From an uncultured Oscillospiraceae bacterium (lineage in GTDB: Bacteria > Bacillota > Clostridia > Oscillospirales > Oscillospiraceae), in assembly GCA_910587645.1 (NCBI GenBank), contig CAJUNA010000024.1, positions 1-64,000 on the forward strand: a stretch of 64,000 bases of DNA, in the 5' to 3' direction. Position numbers and translations under genes: made by a program. The notes under the pieces are model-generated. The model was not told the origin of the DNA, did no database searches, and saw nothing but the letters and a program-made list of their open reading frames with translations. Shown piece after piece: positions 56,996 through 64,000 of the stretch (position 1 is the stretch's first letter; every line of letters begins with the position of its first letter).

Positions 56996-57841
56996 ATGGA
57001 AACAAACGCCATTGAGATCAGGGGCCTAACCAAGCGTTATAAGGATTTCGCCCTGGAAGATTTAAACCTGAGCCTGCCTGCCGGCTGCGTCCTGGGCCTG
57101 GTGGGCGAAAACGGCGCCGGCAAGAGCACCACCATCCGCCTTATCATGGACGCCCTGGAGCGGGACAGCGGCACGGTGAAGGTTCTGGGCGTAGACAACC
57201 AAAGCCAGGCGTTCCTGGATGTAAAGGGGGAGATCGGCGTAGTATTGGACGAAACCTACGTGCCGGAGGTTATCACCGCCAAGCAGATGGGAAAGATCAT
57301 GGCCGGGACCTTCAAAAACTGGGATCAGGCAGCCTACGACGGCTGGCTGGAGCGGTTCAGGCTCCCCCGGGACAAAAAATTCAAGGACTACTCCCGCGGC
57401 ATGACCATGAAGCTGGGCATTGCCGCCGCCCTGAGCCACCATGCAAAGCTCCTGCTGCTGGACGAAGCCACCGGCGGCCTGGATCCCATGGTCCGTGAGG
57501 AGCTCTTGGAGGTATTCGCGGACTTCGCCGCCCAGGACGGCCACGCGGTGCTATTGTCCAGCCACATTGTCAGCGACCTGGAACGTATCTGTGACTACAT
57601 CGCCTTTCTCCACAAAGGCCGCCTGTTGCTCTGCGAGGAAAAGGACGTCCTGCTGGACCGCTACGGCGTCCTGAAATGCACCCGGGAACAGCTCGCCAAC
57701 ATCCCCCAGGAGGCCATTCATGGCAAGCGGGTAGGGAACTACGGCGTAGAAGCACTGGTAGAGCGGGGGTTCATGCCCCGGGACGCGGTGGTGGACCGCG
57801 CAAACCTGGAAGATATCATTCTCTATCTGTCGAAGGAATAA
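56996..57841 (+). CDS. ABC transporter ATP-binding protein
   Basis: The 281-aa ATPase has Walker A GENGAGKST (37-45), signature YSRGMTMKLGIA, Walker B LLLLDEATGGLD and the His switch SSHIVSDL. A longer C-terminal extension is typical of YtrB/BcrA-like ATPases serving ABC-2 permeases. With the two permeases downstream it likely forms an exporter for an envelope-active compound or a lipid; the substrate is unknown. Confidence 0.93.
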   Translation: METNAIEIRGLTKRYKDFALEDLNLSLPAGCVLGLVGENGAGKSTTIRLIMDALERDSGTVKVLGVDNQSQAFLDVKGEIGVVLDETYVPEVITAKQMGKIMAGTFKNWDQAAYDGWLERFRLPRDKKFKDYSRGMTMKLGIAAALSHHAKLLLLDEATGGLDPMVREELLEVFADFAAQDGHAVLLSSHIVSDLERICDYIAFLHKGRLLLCEEKDVLLDRYGVLKCTREQLANIPQEAIHGKRVGNYGVEALVERGFMPRDAVVDRANLEDIILYLSKE

Positions 57842-57853
57842 GGAGGAAAAAAC

Positions 57854-58489
57854 ATGACCGGTTTACTAAAAAAAGACCTGTTTGTAGCGGACAAAACCAG
57901 CCGCCTGCTGCTGGTGTTAGCCCTGCTGTTCAGCCTGATCCCCCGTTTTGAAACGCTGGGCAATACCTATGCCATGATGCTGGCTTTCATGCTGCCGCTA
58001 AGTTCCATCGCCTACGATGAGAAATGCAAATGGGACCGCTACGCTTCCATGCTGCCCTACCGCGCCAGCCAGATCGTATGGAGCAAATACCTGCTGAGCT
58101 ACCTCTATACGCTGCTGGGGGAAGCCATCATTTTCCTCAGCCCGCTGCTCCGCCAGATGTTCACGCGCGCCGCTGTGGACTGGCCTGGGGTATTCCAGAT
58201 GAACGCCATGCTGGCCATCGTCATGGTACTGATCGTCTCCCTGGGCCTGCCGGCCCTGTACCGTTTCGGCGCCGAGAAAGGGCGGCTGGTGATGTTGCTG
58301 CTCCTGGCCATCGGCACAGGAACTGCGGTAGCCGTTACTAAGGCGGTGATTGGTGATCTCAGGATCACCATGCCGCCCGTCCCCGTCCTGCTCGCCGCGT
58401 CTGTGCCAGCGGCAGCCGCCGTAACATATTTCTCCTTCCGCCTAAGCGTCCACTTCTACAAAAAGCGCCAAAACGGAGCCTATCATTAA
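57854..58489 (+). CDS. ABC-2 type permease, first subunit
   Basis: The 211-aa protein has six membrane segments and begins MTGLLKKDLFVADKTSR. SSIAYDEKCKWDRYASMLPYRASQIVWSKYL is the typical motif of ABC-2 permeases of this group (DUF-type ABC2_membrane_5). The ATG follows AAGGAGGAA. Confidence 0.85.
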   Translation: MTGLLKKDLFVADKTSRLLLVLALLFSLIPRFETLGNTYAMMLAFMLPLSSIAYDEKCKWDRYASMLPYRASQIVWSKYLLSYLYTLLGEAIIFLSPLLRQMFTRAAVDWPGVFQMNAMLAIVMVLIVSLGLPALYRFGAEKGRLVMLLLLAIGTGTAVAVTKAVIGDLRITMPPVPVLLAASVPAAAAVTYFSFRLSVHFYKKRQNGAYH

Positions 58490-58520
58490 CCCGGAAGCCA
58501 ACAGAGAGGAGAGGAACCCT

Positions 58521-59153
58521 ATGCTGTCTCTTCTGCGAAAAGACTGGTACACCGTGCGGGGCCAGGTCATCTTTTACACCATCATGTGGGCGGCCTTAGC
58601 AGGCATGCTTGCCTGGGTTCCAGAGAAGCACCCCACAGTAAGCACCCTTATCCCCCTGCTGTCAGCCAACCTGGTGGTGCTCACCATTGACGCGGACGAA
58701 CGCTGGCGCTGGGACCGCTTCGCCGCCATGTCACCCCTGCGCCCCTGGCAGATCGTGCTGGCAAAATACGTGCTTGCATACAGCGTCCTGGCATTGATCG
58801 TTGCCACAGGCCTTCTGGCAGGCTGGGTCAGCACCCTTGGGAAAGGCGGGCAGCCAATGTGGTGGGACGCATCGCTGGTCCTGCTGGAGCTTACCACCTG
58901 GCTGCCCCTGCGCTACCGGTTTGAGCGGGGAAAGTCCGCCATTTTCCTAATACTTATCTGGGGGGGCATCGCGGCGCTGCTGCTGAACCCATGGGGGCTG
59001 GCCATCGCGGACATCCTCTCCGGCTGGATGGATACCATCCCCCGCCCACTCCTGCGTCTAGGCGCCGGGGCATTCCTGCTCGTCCTGAACATCGGCTCCA
59101 TCCCCCTCTCCATCCGCTTCTATACCCGCCGCCAGCGCGGATGGTACGATTGA
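58521..59153 (+). CDS. ABC-2 type permease, second subunit
   Basis: The 210-aa protein has six membrane segments and is a paralogue of the preceding permease: DADERWRWDRFAAMSPLRPWQIVLAKY corresponds to its DEKCKWDRYASMLP segment. The two probably form a heterodimer with the shared ATPase. The ATG follows AGAGGAGAGG. Confidence 0.85.
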   Translation: MLSLLRKDWYTVRGQVIFYTIMWAALAGMLAWVPEKHPTVSTLIPLLSANLVVLTIDADERWRWDRFAAMSPLRPWQIVLAKYVLAYSVLALIVATGLLAGWVSTLGKGGQPMWWDASLVLLELTTWLPLRYRFERGKSAIFLILIWGGIAALLLNPWGLAIADILSGWMDTIPRPLLRLGAGAFLLVLNIGSIPLSIRFYTRRQRGWYD

Positions 59154-59240
59154 CGGAAAAGCGCAGGATACCGGCCTAAAACCGCCAAAAAACTGGTTAA
59201 TTCTATGTTGACATAAAAATTCATCCATGATACCATAGGG

Positions 59241-59268
59241 GCGCTGCTTGCGAAAGCGGCGCTTTTTT
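59241..59268 (+). terminator. terminator of the GntR/ABC operon
   Basis: GCGCTGCTT (59241-59249) pairs with AAGCGGCGC (59254-59262), followed by six T residues. A TTGACA-17-TACCAT box (59208-59236) lies just upstream; if it is a real promoter, this stem would be a start-proximal attenuator for the next MATE gene. Confidence 0.75.
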
Positions 59269-59303
59269 ACGGAATTGGGAAAAAGAACAGAAAGAGGGAA
59301 ACT

Positions 59304-60662
59304 ATGGAAGAGAAAGAACTGCAACCGAAAGAGAACAAAATGGGCGTGTGGCCCATCAACAAGCTGCTGGTGAGCATGTCGGTGCCCATCATGCTGAGTA
59401 TGCTGGTTCAAGCCTTATATAATATAGTAGACAGCGTATTCGTCTCCCGCGTCAGCGAGGACGCGCTTAACGCGGTCAGCCTGGCCTTTCCGGTGCAAAA
59501 CCTGATGATCGCGGCCGCCACCGGCACCGGAGTGGGCATTAACGCCCTGCTGAGCAAGAGCCTGGGGGAAAAACGGTTTGACCGCGCCAACCTGACCGCG
59601 TCCAACGGCGTATTCCTCGGGATATGCAGCGCGGCGGTATTCGCGGTACTGGGCCTGCTTTTCTCCCGGACGTTCTTCCTGGTTCAGACAGATGTAGCGG
59701 AGATTGTAGAGGGCGGCACGGAATACGTGCAGATCTGTACCATCTGCTCCTTTGGCATATTTCTATCCATCAGCGTTGAGCGCCTTCTGCAAGCCACAGG
59801 CAAAACCATCTACAGCATGGTCACCCAGATGGTAGGCGCGGTCATCAACATCATATTCGACCCAATCTTCATATTTGGCTTTGGCATGGGCGTTGCCGGG
59901 GCGGCCTGGGCAACCGTGCTGGGCCAGGTCGTTGGGGCGGCGCTGGGCATCTACTTCAACGCCACACGGAACACGGAGATCACCCTGACCTTCAAAGGCT
60001 TCCGGCCCAACGCCCACATCATTGGCCGGATCTATTCCGTTGGCATCCCATCCATCATCATGGCGTCCATTGGCTCCGTCATGACCTTTGGCCTGAACAA
60101 AATCCTGATTGGCTTTACCACTACGGCCACGGCCATATTCGGCGTCTATTTCAAGCTGCAAAGTTTCGTTTTCATGCCGGTATTTGGACTAAACAACGGC
60201 ATGGTTCCTATTGTCGCTTACAACTTCGGCGCGCAAAAGCCGGAGCGCATGATCAAAACAGTCAAGCTCGGCGTAGTATACGCCACATCGGTAATGCTGG
60301 TGGGCGCCGCTATATTCCAGCTCATTCCCCACTTACTGCTGGGGATGTTCGAGGCATCGGACTACATGCTGGAAATTGGGATTCCGGCCTTACGGATCAT
60401 CAGCGTCCATTTCATTCTGGCCGGCTTTGGGATTGTCTGCTCCTCCTTCTTCCAGGCGTTAGGCCACGGCGTCCTCAGCCTGGTCATTTCCCTGGTCCGC
60501 CAATTGATCGTACTTCTCCCCGCGGCGTGGCTGTTAAGCCTGTCCGGCCAATTAGGCCTGGTGTGGTGGGCCTTCCCCATAGCGGAAGTATTCTCCGTCA
60601 CTTTAAGTGTAATTTTCCTGATTTACGCCTACCGCAAAGAAGTCAAGCCCCTACTGGCATAA
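59304..60662 (+). CDS. MATE family efflux transporter (second copy)
   Basis: The 452-aa protein has twelve membrane segments, with VQALYNIVDSVFVSRVSEDALNAVSLAFPVQ (MepA-like start), GTGVGINALLSKSLGE and SVERLLQATGKTIYSM. It belongs to the MepA-type MATE branch, distinct from the copy at 54970. The ATG follows AGAGGGAAA. The pair of MATE genes flanks the GntR/ABC operon. Confidence 0.93.
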   Translation: MEEKELQPKENKMGVWPINKLLVSMSVPIMLSMLVQALYNIVDSVFVSRVSEDALNAVSLAFPVQNLMIAAATGTGVGINALLSKSLGEKRFDRANLTASNGVFLGICSAAVFAVLGLLFSRTFFLVQTDVAEIVEGGTEYVQICTICSFGIFLSISVERLLQATGKTIYSMVTQMVGAVINIIFDPIFIFGFGMGVAGAAWATVLGQVVGAALGIYFNATRNTEITLTFKGFRPNAHIIGRIYSVGIPSIIMASIGSVMTFGLNKILIGFTTTATAIFGVYFKLQSFVFMPVFGLNNGMVPIVAYNFGAQKPERMIKTVKLGVVYATSVMLVGAAIFQLIPHLLLGMFEASDYMLEIGIPALRIISVHFILAGFGIVCSSFFQALGHGVLSLVISLVRQLIVLLPAAWLLSLSGQLGLVWWAFPIAEVFSVTLSVIFLIYAYRKEVKPLLA

Positions 60663-60667
60663 AGCAA

Positions 60668-60695
60668 GGCCGCCAGCCCATCCCGGCTGGCGGCC
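60668..60695 (+). terminator. hairpin after the second MATE gene
   Basis: GGCCGCCAGCC (60668-60678) pairs with GGCTGGCGGCC (60685-60695), followed by only TGTT. Confidence 0.6.
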
Positions 60696-60708
60696 TGTTC
60701 AGTTAGTT

Positions 60709-60872
60709 AGAACCTGTATTCATAGGCGTGGGATGCCAGATGGGCGAGGGATTTTGCCGCCCTGCAAGGCAAAAAATCGCAGGAATACTTTGTGTATTTC
60801 AAGATTTTTTAACGCAGCAGGACGGCAATAGACCTGCCCAGACGGCGTCAAACGCCTGTGAATACAGGTTCT
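60709..60872. repeat. palindromic TAA-linked repeat, long copy
   Basis: 164 bp with 21-bp terminal inverted repeats (60709-60729 and 60852-60872), one mismatch between arms. Ends and inner flanks match the 83-bp copy at 29510-29592; about 80 bp of extra central sequence contains further pairing (TGCCGCCCTGC against GCAGGACGGCA with gaps). The right end is the first base of the iscU stop codon read on the minus strand. Confidence 0.85.
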
Positions 60873-61333
60873 TAATCCTCTGTCTCACCGTGCCCATGCT
60901 CATGTCCGCAGCACCCCTCGGCGCCGCATCCATCGCAGGGGTGGTCATAGGGGATCCCCTTGCGCTTGTAGTAGTCAGCGACAGCGGCCTTTACCGCCTG
61001 TTCCGCCAGCACCGAGCAGTGGACCTTGACCGCAGGCAGCCCATCCAGGGATTCCACCACAGCCTGATTGGTCAGCTTCAAAGCCTCGCTAAGAGGTTTC
61101 CCCTTAATCATATCGGTAGCGATCGAGCTTGTCGCGATGGCAGAAGCGCAGCCGAAGGTCTGGAACTTCACATCCTCAATTATCTCCTGGTCGCTGATTT
61201 TAAGATACATCCGCATAATATCACCGCACTTCGCGTTACCGACCTCACCAACGCCGTTAGCGTCCTCCAGGACGCCGACATTGTGGGGATGGGCAAAGTG
61301 TTCCATTACTTTTTCACTGTATTCCATAGCCAT
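60872..61333 (-). CDS. iscU: IscU/NifU-type iron-sulfur scaffold protein
   Basis: The 153-aa protein has the three cluster cysteines Cys36 (GNAKCGD), Cys62 (FGCASAIATSS) and Cys106 (HCSVLAEQA). It carries a non-standard C-terminal tail rich in Cys and His (CDGCGAEGCCGHEHGHG). It receives sulfur from IscS and assembles [2Fe-2S] clusters. Firmicutes often use SufU; the KCGD and HCSV pattern here fits the NifU/IscU N-domain found in anaerobic clostridia with iscS. The ATG at 61333 follows AAAGGA. Confidence 0.92.
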   Translation of the reverse strand: MAMEYSEKVMEHFAHPHNVGVLEDANGVGEVGNAKCGDIMRMYLKISDQEIIEDVKFQTFGCASAIATSSIATDMIKGKPLSEALKLTNQAVVESLDGLPAVKVHCSVLAEQAVKAAVADYYKRKGIPYDHPCDGCGAEGCCGHEHGHGETED

Positions 61334-61653
61334 GGCAGTTTTTCCTTTCTATCAACAGAAATATTTTCTTTGCCGCCCCTGGCGGCAGGGGGCCGTTCCT
61401 TCAAAAAGCCGCCCCAGGCCCTGCGCCTGCTCCTGAAGCGCAAGCTATCCAATTTCTATCCTGGAAAAATTTTTTCAAAAATTTTTCCCCAAGTTGCATA
61501 AAAGCGTGCAACTTTCCCCTGTTTGCAGCCTAAGGTTGTAGCGAGCGTCACCTACCGGAACTTCGCGCGTTCAAACAAAAACGCTCAACAGGACTGATCC
61601 TCCTGGAAAAACCCCTCGCGCCGGTTGCAAACGGAGGCACCTTGACAATAGAA
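61334..61653 (-). other. 320-bp iscS-iscU intergenic region
   Basis: It contains an AT-only perfect hairpin GGAAAAATTTTT/AAAATTTTTCC around 61463-61488, GTTGCA/TGCAAC near 61493-61512, and a GC-rich stretch with repeated GCCGCCCC words just before iscU. No ORF or promoter of good quality is visible. It may reduce or uncouple iscU from iscS. Confidence 0.5.
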
Positions 61654-62847
61654 TCACCCCTCCTGATACGGGTCGGGCATTTTTTCCAGCATATGCGTCC
61701 AAACAGGACTCATTTGCCGCAGCGTTTTCACCACCTCAGGAACCTGCTGGAGGATATAATCGACCTCCTCCATCGTATTAAACTCGCAAAGGCTCAGCCG
61801 AAGAGAGCCATGGGCGATCTCATGGGGCATCCCCAGCGCAAGCAGCACATGGCTGGGATCCAGCGACCCACTGGTACACGCACTTCCGGAGCTGGCGCAA
61901 ATCCCCGCCAAGTCCAGCCGCAGCAGCAAGCTCTCCCCCTCGATCCCCTCGAAGCAGAAACTCACGATCCCGGGCGCCTTTTTATCCGGCGCGCCGTTGC
62001 AGCGGGAATAGGGGATTTTCCCCAACCCTTCGATCAGCCTATCCCGCATAGCGGAGACCTTCGCCATATTTTCCTGCATATGGGCACAACTATCTGTCAG
62101 CGCCGCTGCCATCGCGAGAATCGAAGGGATGGCTTCCGTACCGCCTCTTTTGCCCCGCTCCTGCGCGCCGCCCTCGATAAAATTCTTGATCCGGATAGAT
62201 TTTTTGCAATACAAGGCGCCCACGCCCTTCGGTGCATGGAATTTGTGCCCCGACAGTGACAGCATGTCGATATGATCCGCCACCACGTCCACCGGCACAT
62301 GGCCCACCGCCTGTACCGCGTCCGTGTGGAAGAGTACGCCTTTCTCCCGGCATACGGCCCCGATTTCCCGAACCGGCTGTAAAGTCCCGATCTCATTGTT
62401 GGAGTACATAATAGTCACCAGGCAGGTATCCTCCCGGATAGCGGCCTTCAATTCCTCCACCCTTACCACACCATCCTCATGGACTGGCAGATAAGTGACC
62501 TCAAACCCCTGCTTTTCCAGTTTTTGCAGAGTATGCAGCACCGCATGGTGCTCGATCGTGTCAGAAATGATATGCTTCTTTCCCTTTTCAGCCCCCATTC
62601 TGGCCCCTTCGGTAATGGCCCAATTATCGGCTTCCGTGCCGCAGCCGGTAAAATAAATCTCCCTCGGCTCAGCATTCAGGCACTTTGCCACCGCAGCCCT
62701 GGCGTCCATCAGAGCGTAATTCGCCTCCCGGCCCTTCTGATGAAGGGAGCTGGGGTTTCCATAAACCTCCCCCAGCGCAGGCAGCATCGCGTCCAGCGCG
62801 GTTTTGCTGACGGCGGTAGTGGCCGCGTTGTCGGCATATACAAACAT
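61654..62847 (-). CDS. iscS: cysteine desulfurase IscS/NifS
   Basis: The 397-aa class V aminotransferase-fold PLP enzyme has YADNAATTAVS at the N terminus, EHHAVL, the PLP-lysine segment SLSGHKFHAPKGVG, and the active-site Cys loop SSGSACTSGSLDPSHVL. It takes sulfur from L-cysteine for Fe-S clusters and tRNA thiolation. The ATG at 62847 follows AGAAGG; the ATG at 62871 lies upstream of that site. iscR is upstream. Confidence 0.95.
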   Translation of the reverse strand: MFVYADNAATTAVSKTALDAMLPALGEVYGNPSSLHQKGREANYALMDARAAVAKCLNAEPREIYFTGCGTEADNWAITEGARMGAEKGKKHIISDTIEHHAVLHTLQKLEKQGFEVTYLPVHEDGVVRVEELKAAIREDTCLVTIMYSNNEIGTLQPVREIGAVCREKGVLFHTDAVQAVGHVPVDVVADHIDMLSLSGHKFHAPKGVGALYCKKSIRIKNFIEGGAQERGKRGGTEAIPSILAMAAALTDSCAHMQENMAKVSAMRDRLIEGLGKIPYSRCNGAPDKKAPGIVSFCFEGIEGESLLLRLDLAGICASSGSACTSGSLDPSHVLLALGMPHEIAHGSLRLSLCEFNTMEEVDYILQQVPEVVKTLRQMSPVWTHMLEKMPDPYQEG

Positions 62848-62885
62848 GGTAAAACCTTCTTTCTTCCACATGGTAATGTACTGGT

Positions 62886-62905
62886 TTCCTATAGGAAAAT
62901 AGGAA
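62886..62905. promoter_or_regulatory. Rrf2-type operator between iscR and iscS
   Basis: TTCCTAT-N6-ATAGGAA, the same architecture as the site at 63398 in the iscR promoter. Confidence 0.65.
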
Positions 62906-62922
62906 TTATTCCTGCAAAGCAG

Positions 62923-63375
62923 TCAGCAGTTGCCCCGTCCGGAAGCGGCGCAGCGGGCATCCAGCCGCCGCTGCTTATCCACCAGGTCCGCCAGCGTCAC
63001 ATGATCCACCACATTGCTGATCGCCTGGTCTACCTGTTCCCACAAGTCCAGGGTCACACAGGCCTTGCACCGGGCGCACTGGTTAACCTCATCGTCCATG
63101 CAGGAAACAGGAGACAAGCTGCCCTCCACCGTCCGCAGGATCAGCCCCACGCTATAATCTTCAGGGCTTTTCAACAGGCGGTAGCCGCCTTTCGCTCCTC
63201 TGACACTGCGCACCAGGCCGGAGCGCACCAGCACAGGAATAATCTGTTCCAAATATTTCTCACTGATGCCCCGGCTTTCAGCCACGCTCTTGACGGACAA
63301 GTTCACGCCCTCGTCCTGCATCGCCAGCTCCAGCATCAGATGCAGGGCATACCGGCTTTTGGCGGAGATTTTCAT
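62923..63375 (-). CDS. iscR: Rrf2-family Fe-S-sensing regulator IscR
   Basis: The 150-aa Rrf2 protein has KISAKSRYALHLMLELA, the helix-turn-helix SVKSVAESRGISEKYLEQIIPVLVRSG, and the wing VRGAKGGYRLLKSPEDY. Cysteines at 92, 100, 103 and 106 (CMDDEVNQCARCKAC) provide the [2Fe-2S] site. It senses cluster status and should repress iscR-iscS-iscU. The ATG at 63375 follows GGTGAG. Two matching dyads, in its own promoter and before iscS, support autoregulation. Confidence 0.93.
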   Translation of the reverse strand: MKISAKSRYALHLMLELAMQDEGVNLSVKSVAESRGISEKYLEQIIPVLVRSGLVRSVRGAKGGYRLLKSPEDYSVGLILRTVEGSLSPVSCMDDEVNQCARCKACVTLDLWEQVDQAISNVVDHVTLADLVDKQRRLDARCAASGRGNC

Positions 63376-63396
63376 GATCTCACCGTCCTCTCATGT

Positions 63397-63432
63397 AAAT
63401 CCTATCTTAATATAGGATTTATTCCTTGTCAA
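63397..63432 (-). promoter_or_regulatory. iscR promoter with palindromic operator
   Basis: On the minus strand: TTGACA (63432-63427), a 17-bp spacer and TAAGAT (63409-63404). The perfect dyad AAATCCTAT-N6-ATAGGATTT (63397-63420) covers the spacer and -10. Confidence 0.8.
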
Positions 63433-63771
63433 GCGGCATTTGCAACAAATTCCCAGCCCAGAACTTGGACACTCTGCCTATTCTGCCCCATCGGGCGGGT
63501 TTTATCGTCAAACAGTGAAAAAACCTGTAGGGGCTTTTTTCATCCCCAGCCGCTTCTGCCGGCGGCCCTGGCTCCCTGCGGGGCGGGGCTTATCCCACTT
63601 GACAACCCCGCCCCGCTCCGTTATAATAAGCGAAAAAGAGCATTGTTTCAGCAAAAATCACCGTCCAAAATATCAACTGACTGCTCCTGTACCGGGCAGT
63701 CAGTCCGCTTTTATGTCCAAAACCGCCGCATTTTCATTCTGCCGGCGATACGTGAAAATGGAGAAGTACAG
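63433..63771 (+). other. larB upstream region
   Basis: It contains a small A6/T6-flanked hairpin (63518-63540), the promoter TTGACA (63599-63604), 17 bp, TATAAT (63622-63627), and a leader stem ACTGACTGC (63676-63684) with GCAGTCAGT (63696-63704) followed by CCGCTTTTAT. The leader is about 140 nt; the stem could be an attenuator. No known riboswitch class is recognised. Confidence 0.6.
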
Positions 63772-64000
63772 ATGAACAATCAGCAGCTTTTGGAACTATT
63801 GGAAGCCGTCCGCACCGGGGCCATCCCGCCCCAGGAAGCCGCCAGCATCCTCGGCCACAGCGGCTATGAGGACTTGGGCTACGCTAAGGTGGATCACCAC
63901 CGGGCCGCACGGCAGGGGGCGGCGGAGGTTATCTTCGGGCAGGGGAAGTCCCCAGAGCAAATCGTGGGTATCGTCAACTCCTTAATCGGGCGGGGTGTTG
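63772..64000 (+). CDS. larB: LarB, nickel-pincer cofactor biosynthesis carboxylase (5' part)
   Basis: Only the first 76 codons are inside the window; the gene runs off the right edge. MNNQQLLELLEAVRTGAIPPQEAA, then YEDLGYAKVDHHRAARQGAAEVIFGQGKSPEQIVGIV, is the characteristic N terminus of LarB. LarB carboxylates and hydrolyses nicotinic acid adenine dinucleotide at the start of NPN cofactor synthesis for lactate racemase-type enzymes. The ATG follows GGAG. larC/larE are expected to the right but cannot be seen. Confidence 0.9.
   Translation, partial: MNNQQLLELLEAVRTGAIPPQEAASILGHSGYEDLGYAKVDHHRAARQGAAEVIFGQGKSPEQIVGIVNSLIGRGV

Noticed and set aside
59208..59236. TTGACA-17-TACCAT promoter for the second MATE gene
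   Set aside because: Transcripts would start directly at the base of a terminator stem; kept only as a remark with that terminator.
1..64000. CRISPR arrays, tRNA and rRNA genes
   Set aside because: No regularly spaced repeats, no tRNA cloverleaf with a CCA end and no rRNA-like stretch were seen; a covariance search could still find a diverged tRNA.

Overview
The window is a 64-kb chromosomal segment of a Gram-positive anaerobe of class Clostridia, most like the Oscillospiraceae (Flavonifractor/Intestinimonas/Lawsonibacter-type gut bacteria). The evidence is moderately high GC with strong AGGAGG ribosome binding sites, consensus TTGACA-17-TATAAT promoters, a lysine riboswitch and a T-box, an NfnAB electron-bifurcating complex, Feo iron uptake, a two-gene ISC system led by an Rrf2 regulator, and Firmicutes operons such as rimP-nusA-ylxR-ylxQ-infB and rapZ-yvcK. 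The genus is inference; no rRNA or tRNA gene was found. The window is nearly all ordinary coding sequence, with no prophage, intact insertion sequence or CRISPR array.

Layout. 0.2-6 kb: a SleB-type wall hydrolase; a sugar-phosphate group (fruK, a stand-alone PTS Enzyme I N-terminal half, a HAD phosphatase); a lysine riboswitch driving an NhaC-family (probable lysine) transporter. 6-11.3 kb: a phosphatidyltransferase and two convergent ferrous-iron transporters, one a FeoA-FeoB fusion, separated by a 20-bp-stem bidirectional terminator. 11.4-20.1 kb: mutS, a CPBP protease, a split ThrE exporter, prmA, a YcxB protein, then a self-contained DUF2975/XRE/lipoprotein operon with its own operator. 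20.1-27.5 kb (mostly minus strand): ABC exporter, xth, yhaM, a Gfo/Idh/MocA oxidoreductase, and a T-box-controlled dicarboxylate/amino acid symporter. 27.7-38.2 kb (plus strand): murB, rapZ, yvcK, cysteine desulfidase, nfnAB, and a tightly overlapping ymdB/ASCH/SbcD-like/asparaginase run.

38.2-42.3 kb is the most disturbed part: a broken nucleoside phosphorylase, a zinc-ribbon membrane protein, an XRE-membrane regulator, and an AT-rich DUF3267 gene flanked by a 13-bp direct repeat. 42.3-47.5 kb is the rimP-nusA-infB translation/transcription operon with a leader attenuator and an internal 22-bp stem. 47.5-51 kb is a copper-resistance operon (csoR, a P-loop protein, copA) in which a CopZ-like chaperone is fused in frame to the C terminus of CopA yet keeps its own ribosome binding site. 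51-64 kb holds a GH13 enzyme, an acyl-ACP thioesterase, a RodA-type protein, a serine-recombinase remnant, two MATE pumps flanking a YtrA-like GntR/ABC cassette, iscR-iscS-iscU with two matching operator-like dyads, and the start of larB.

The main points for follow-up are the nested copA/copZ arrangement, a palindromic element present twice and each time fused to a TAA stop codon, the T-box of uncertain amino-acid identity, the Enzyme I half-protein, and the DUF3267 islet.
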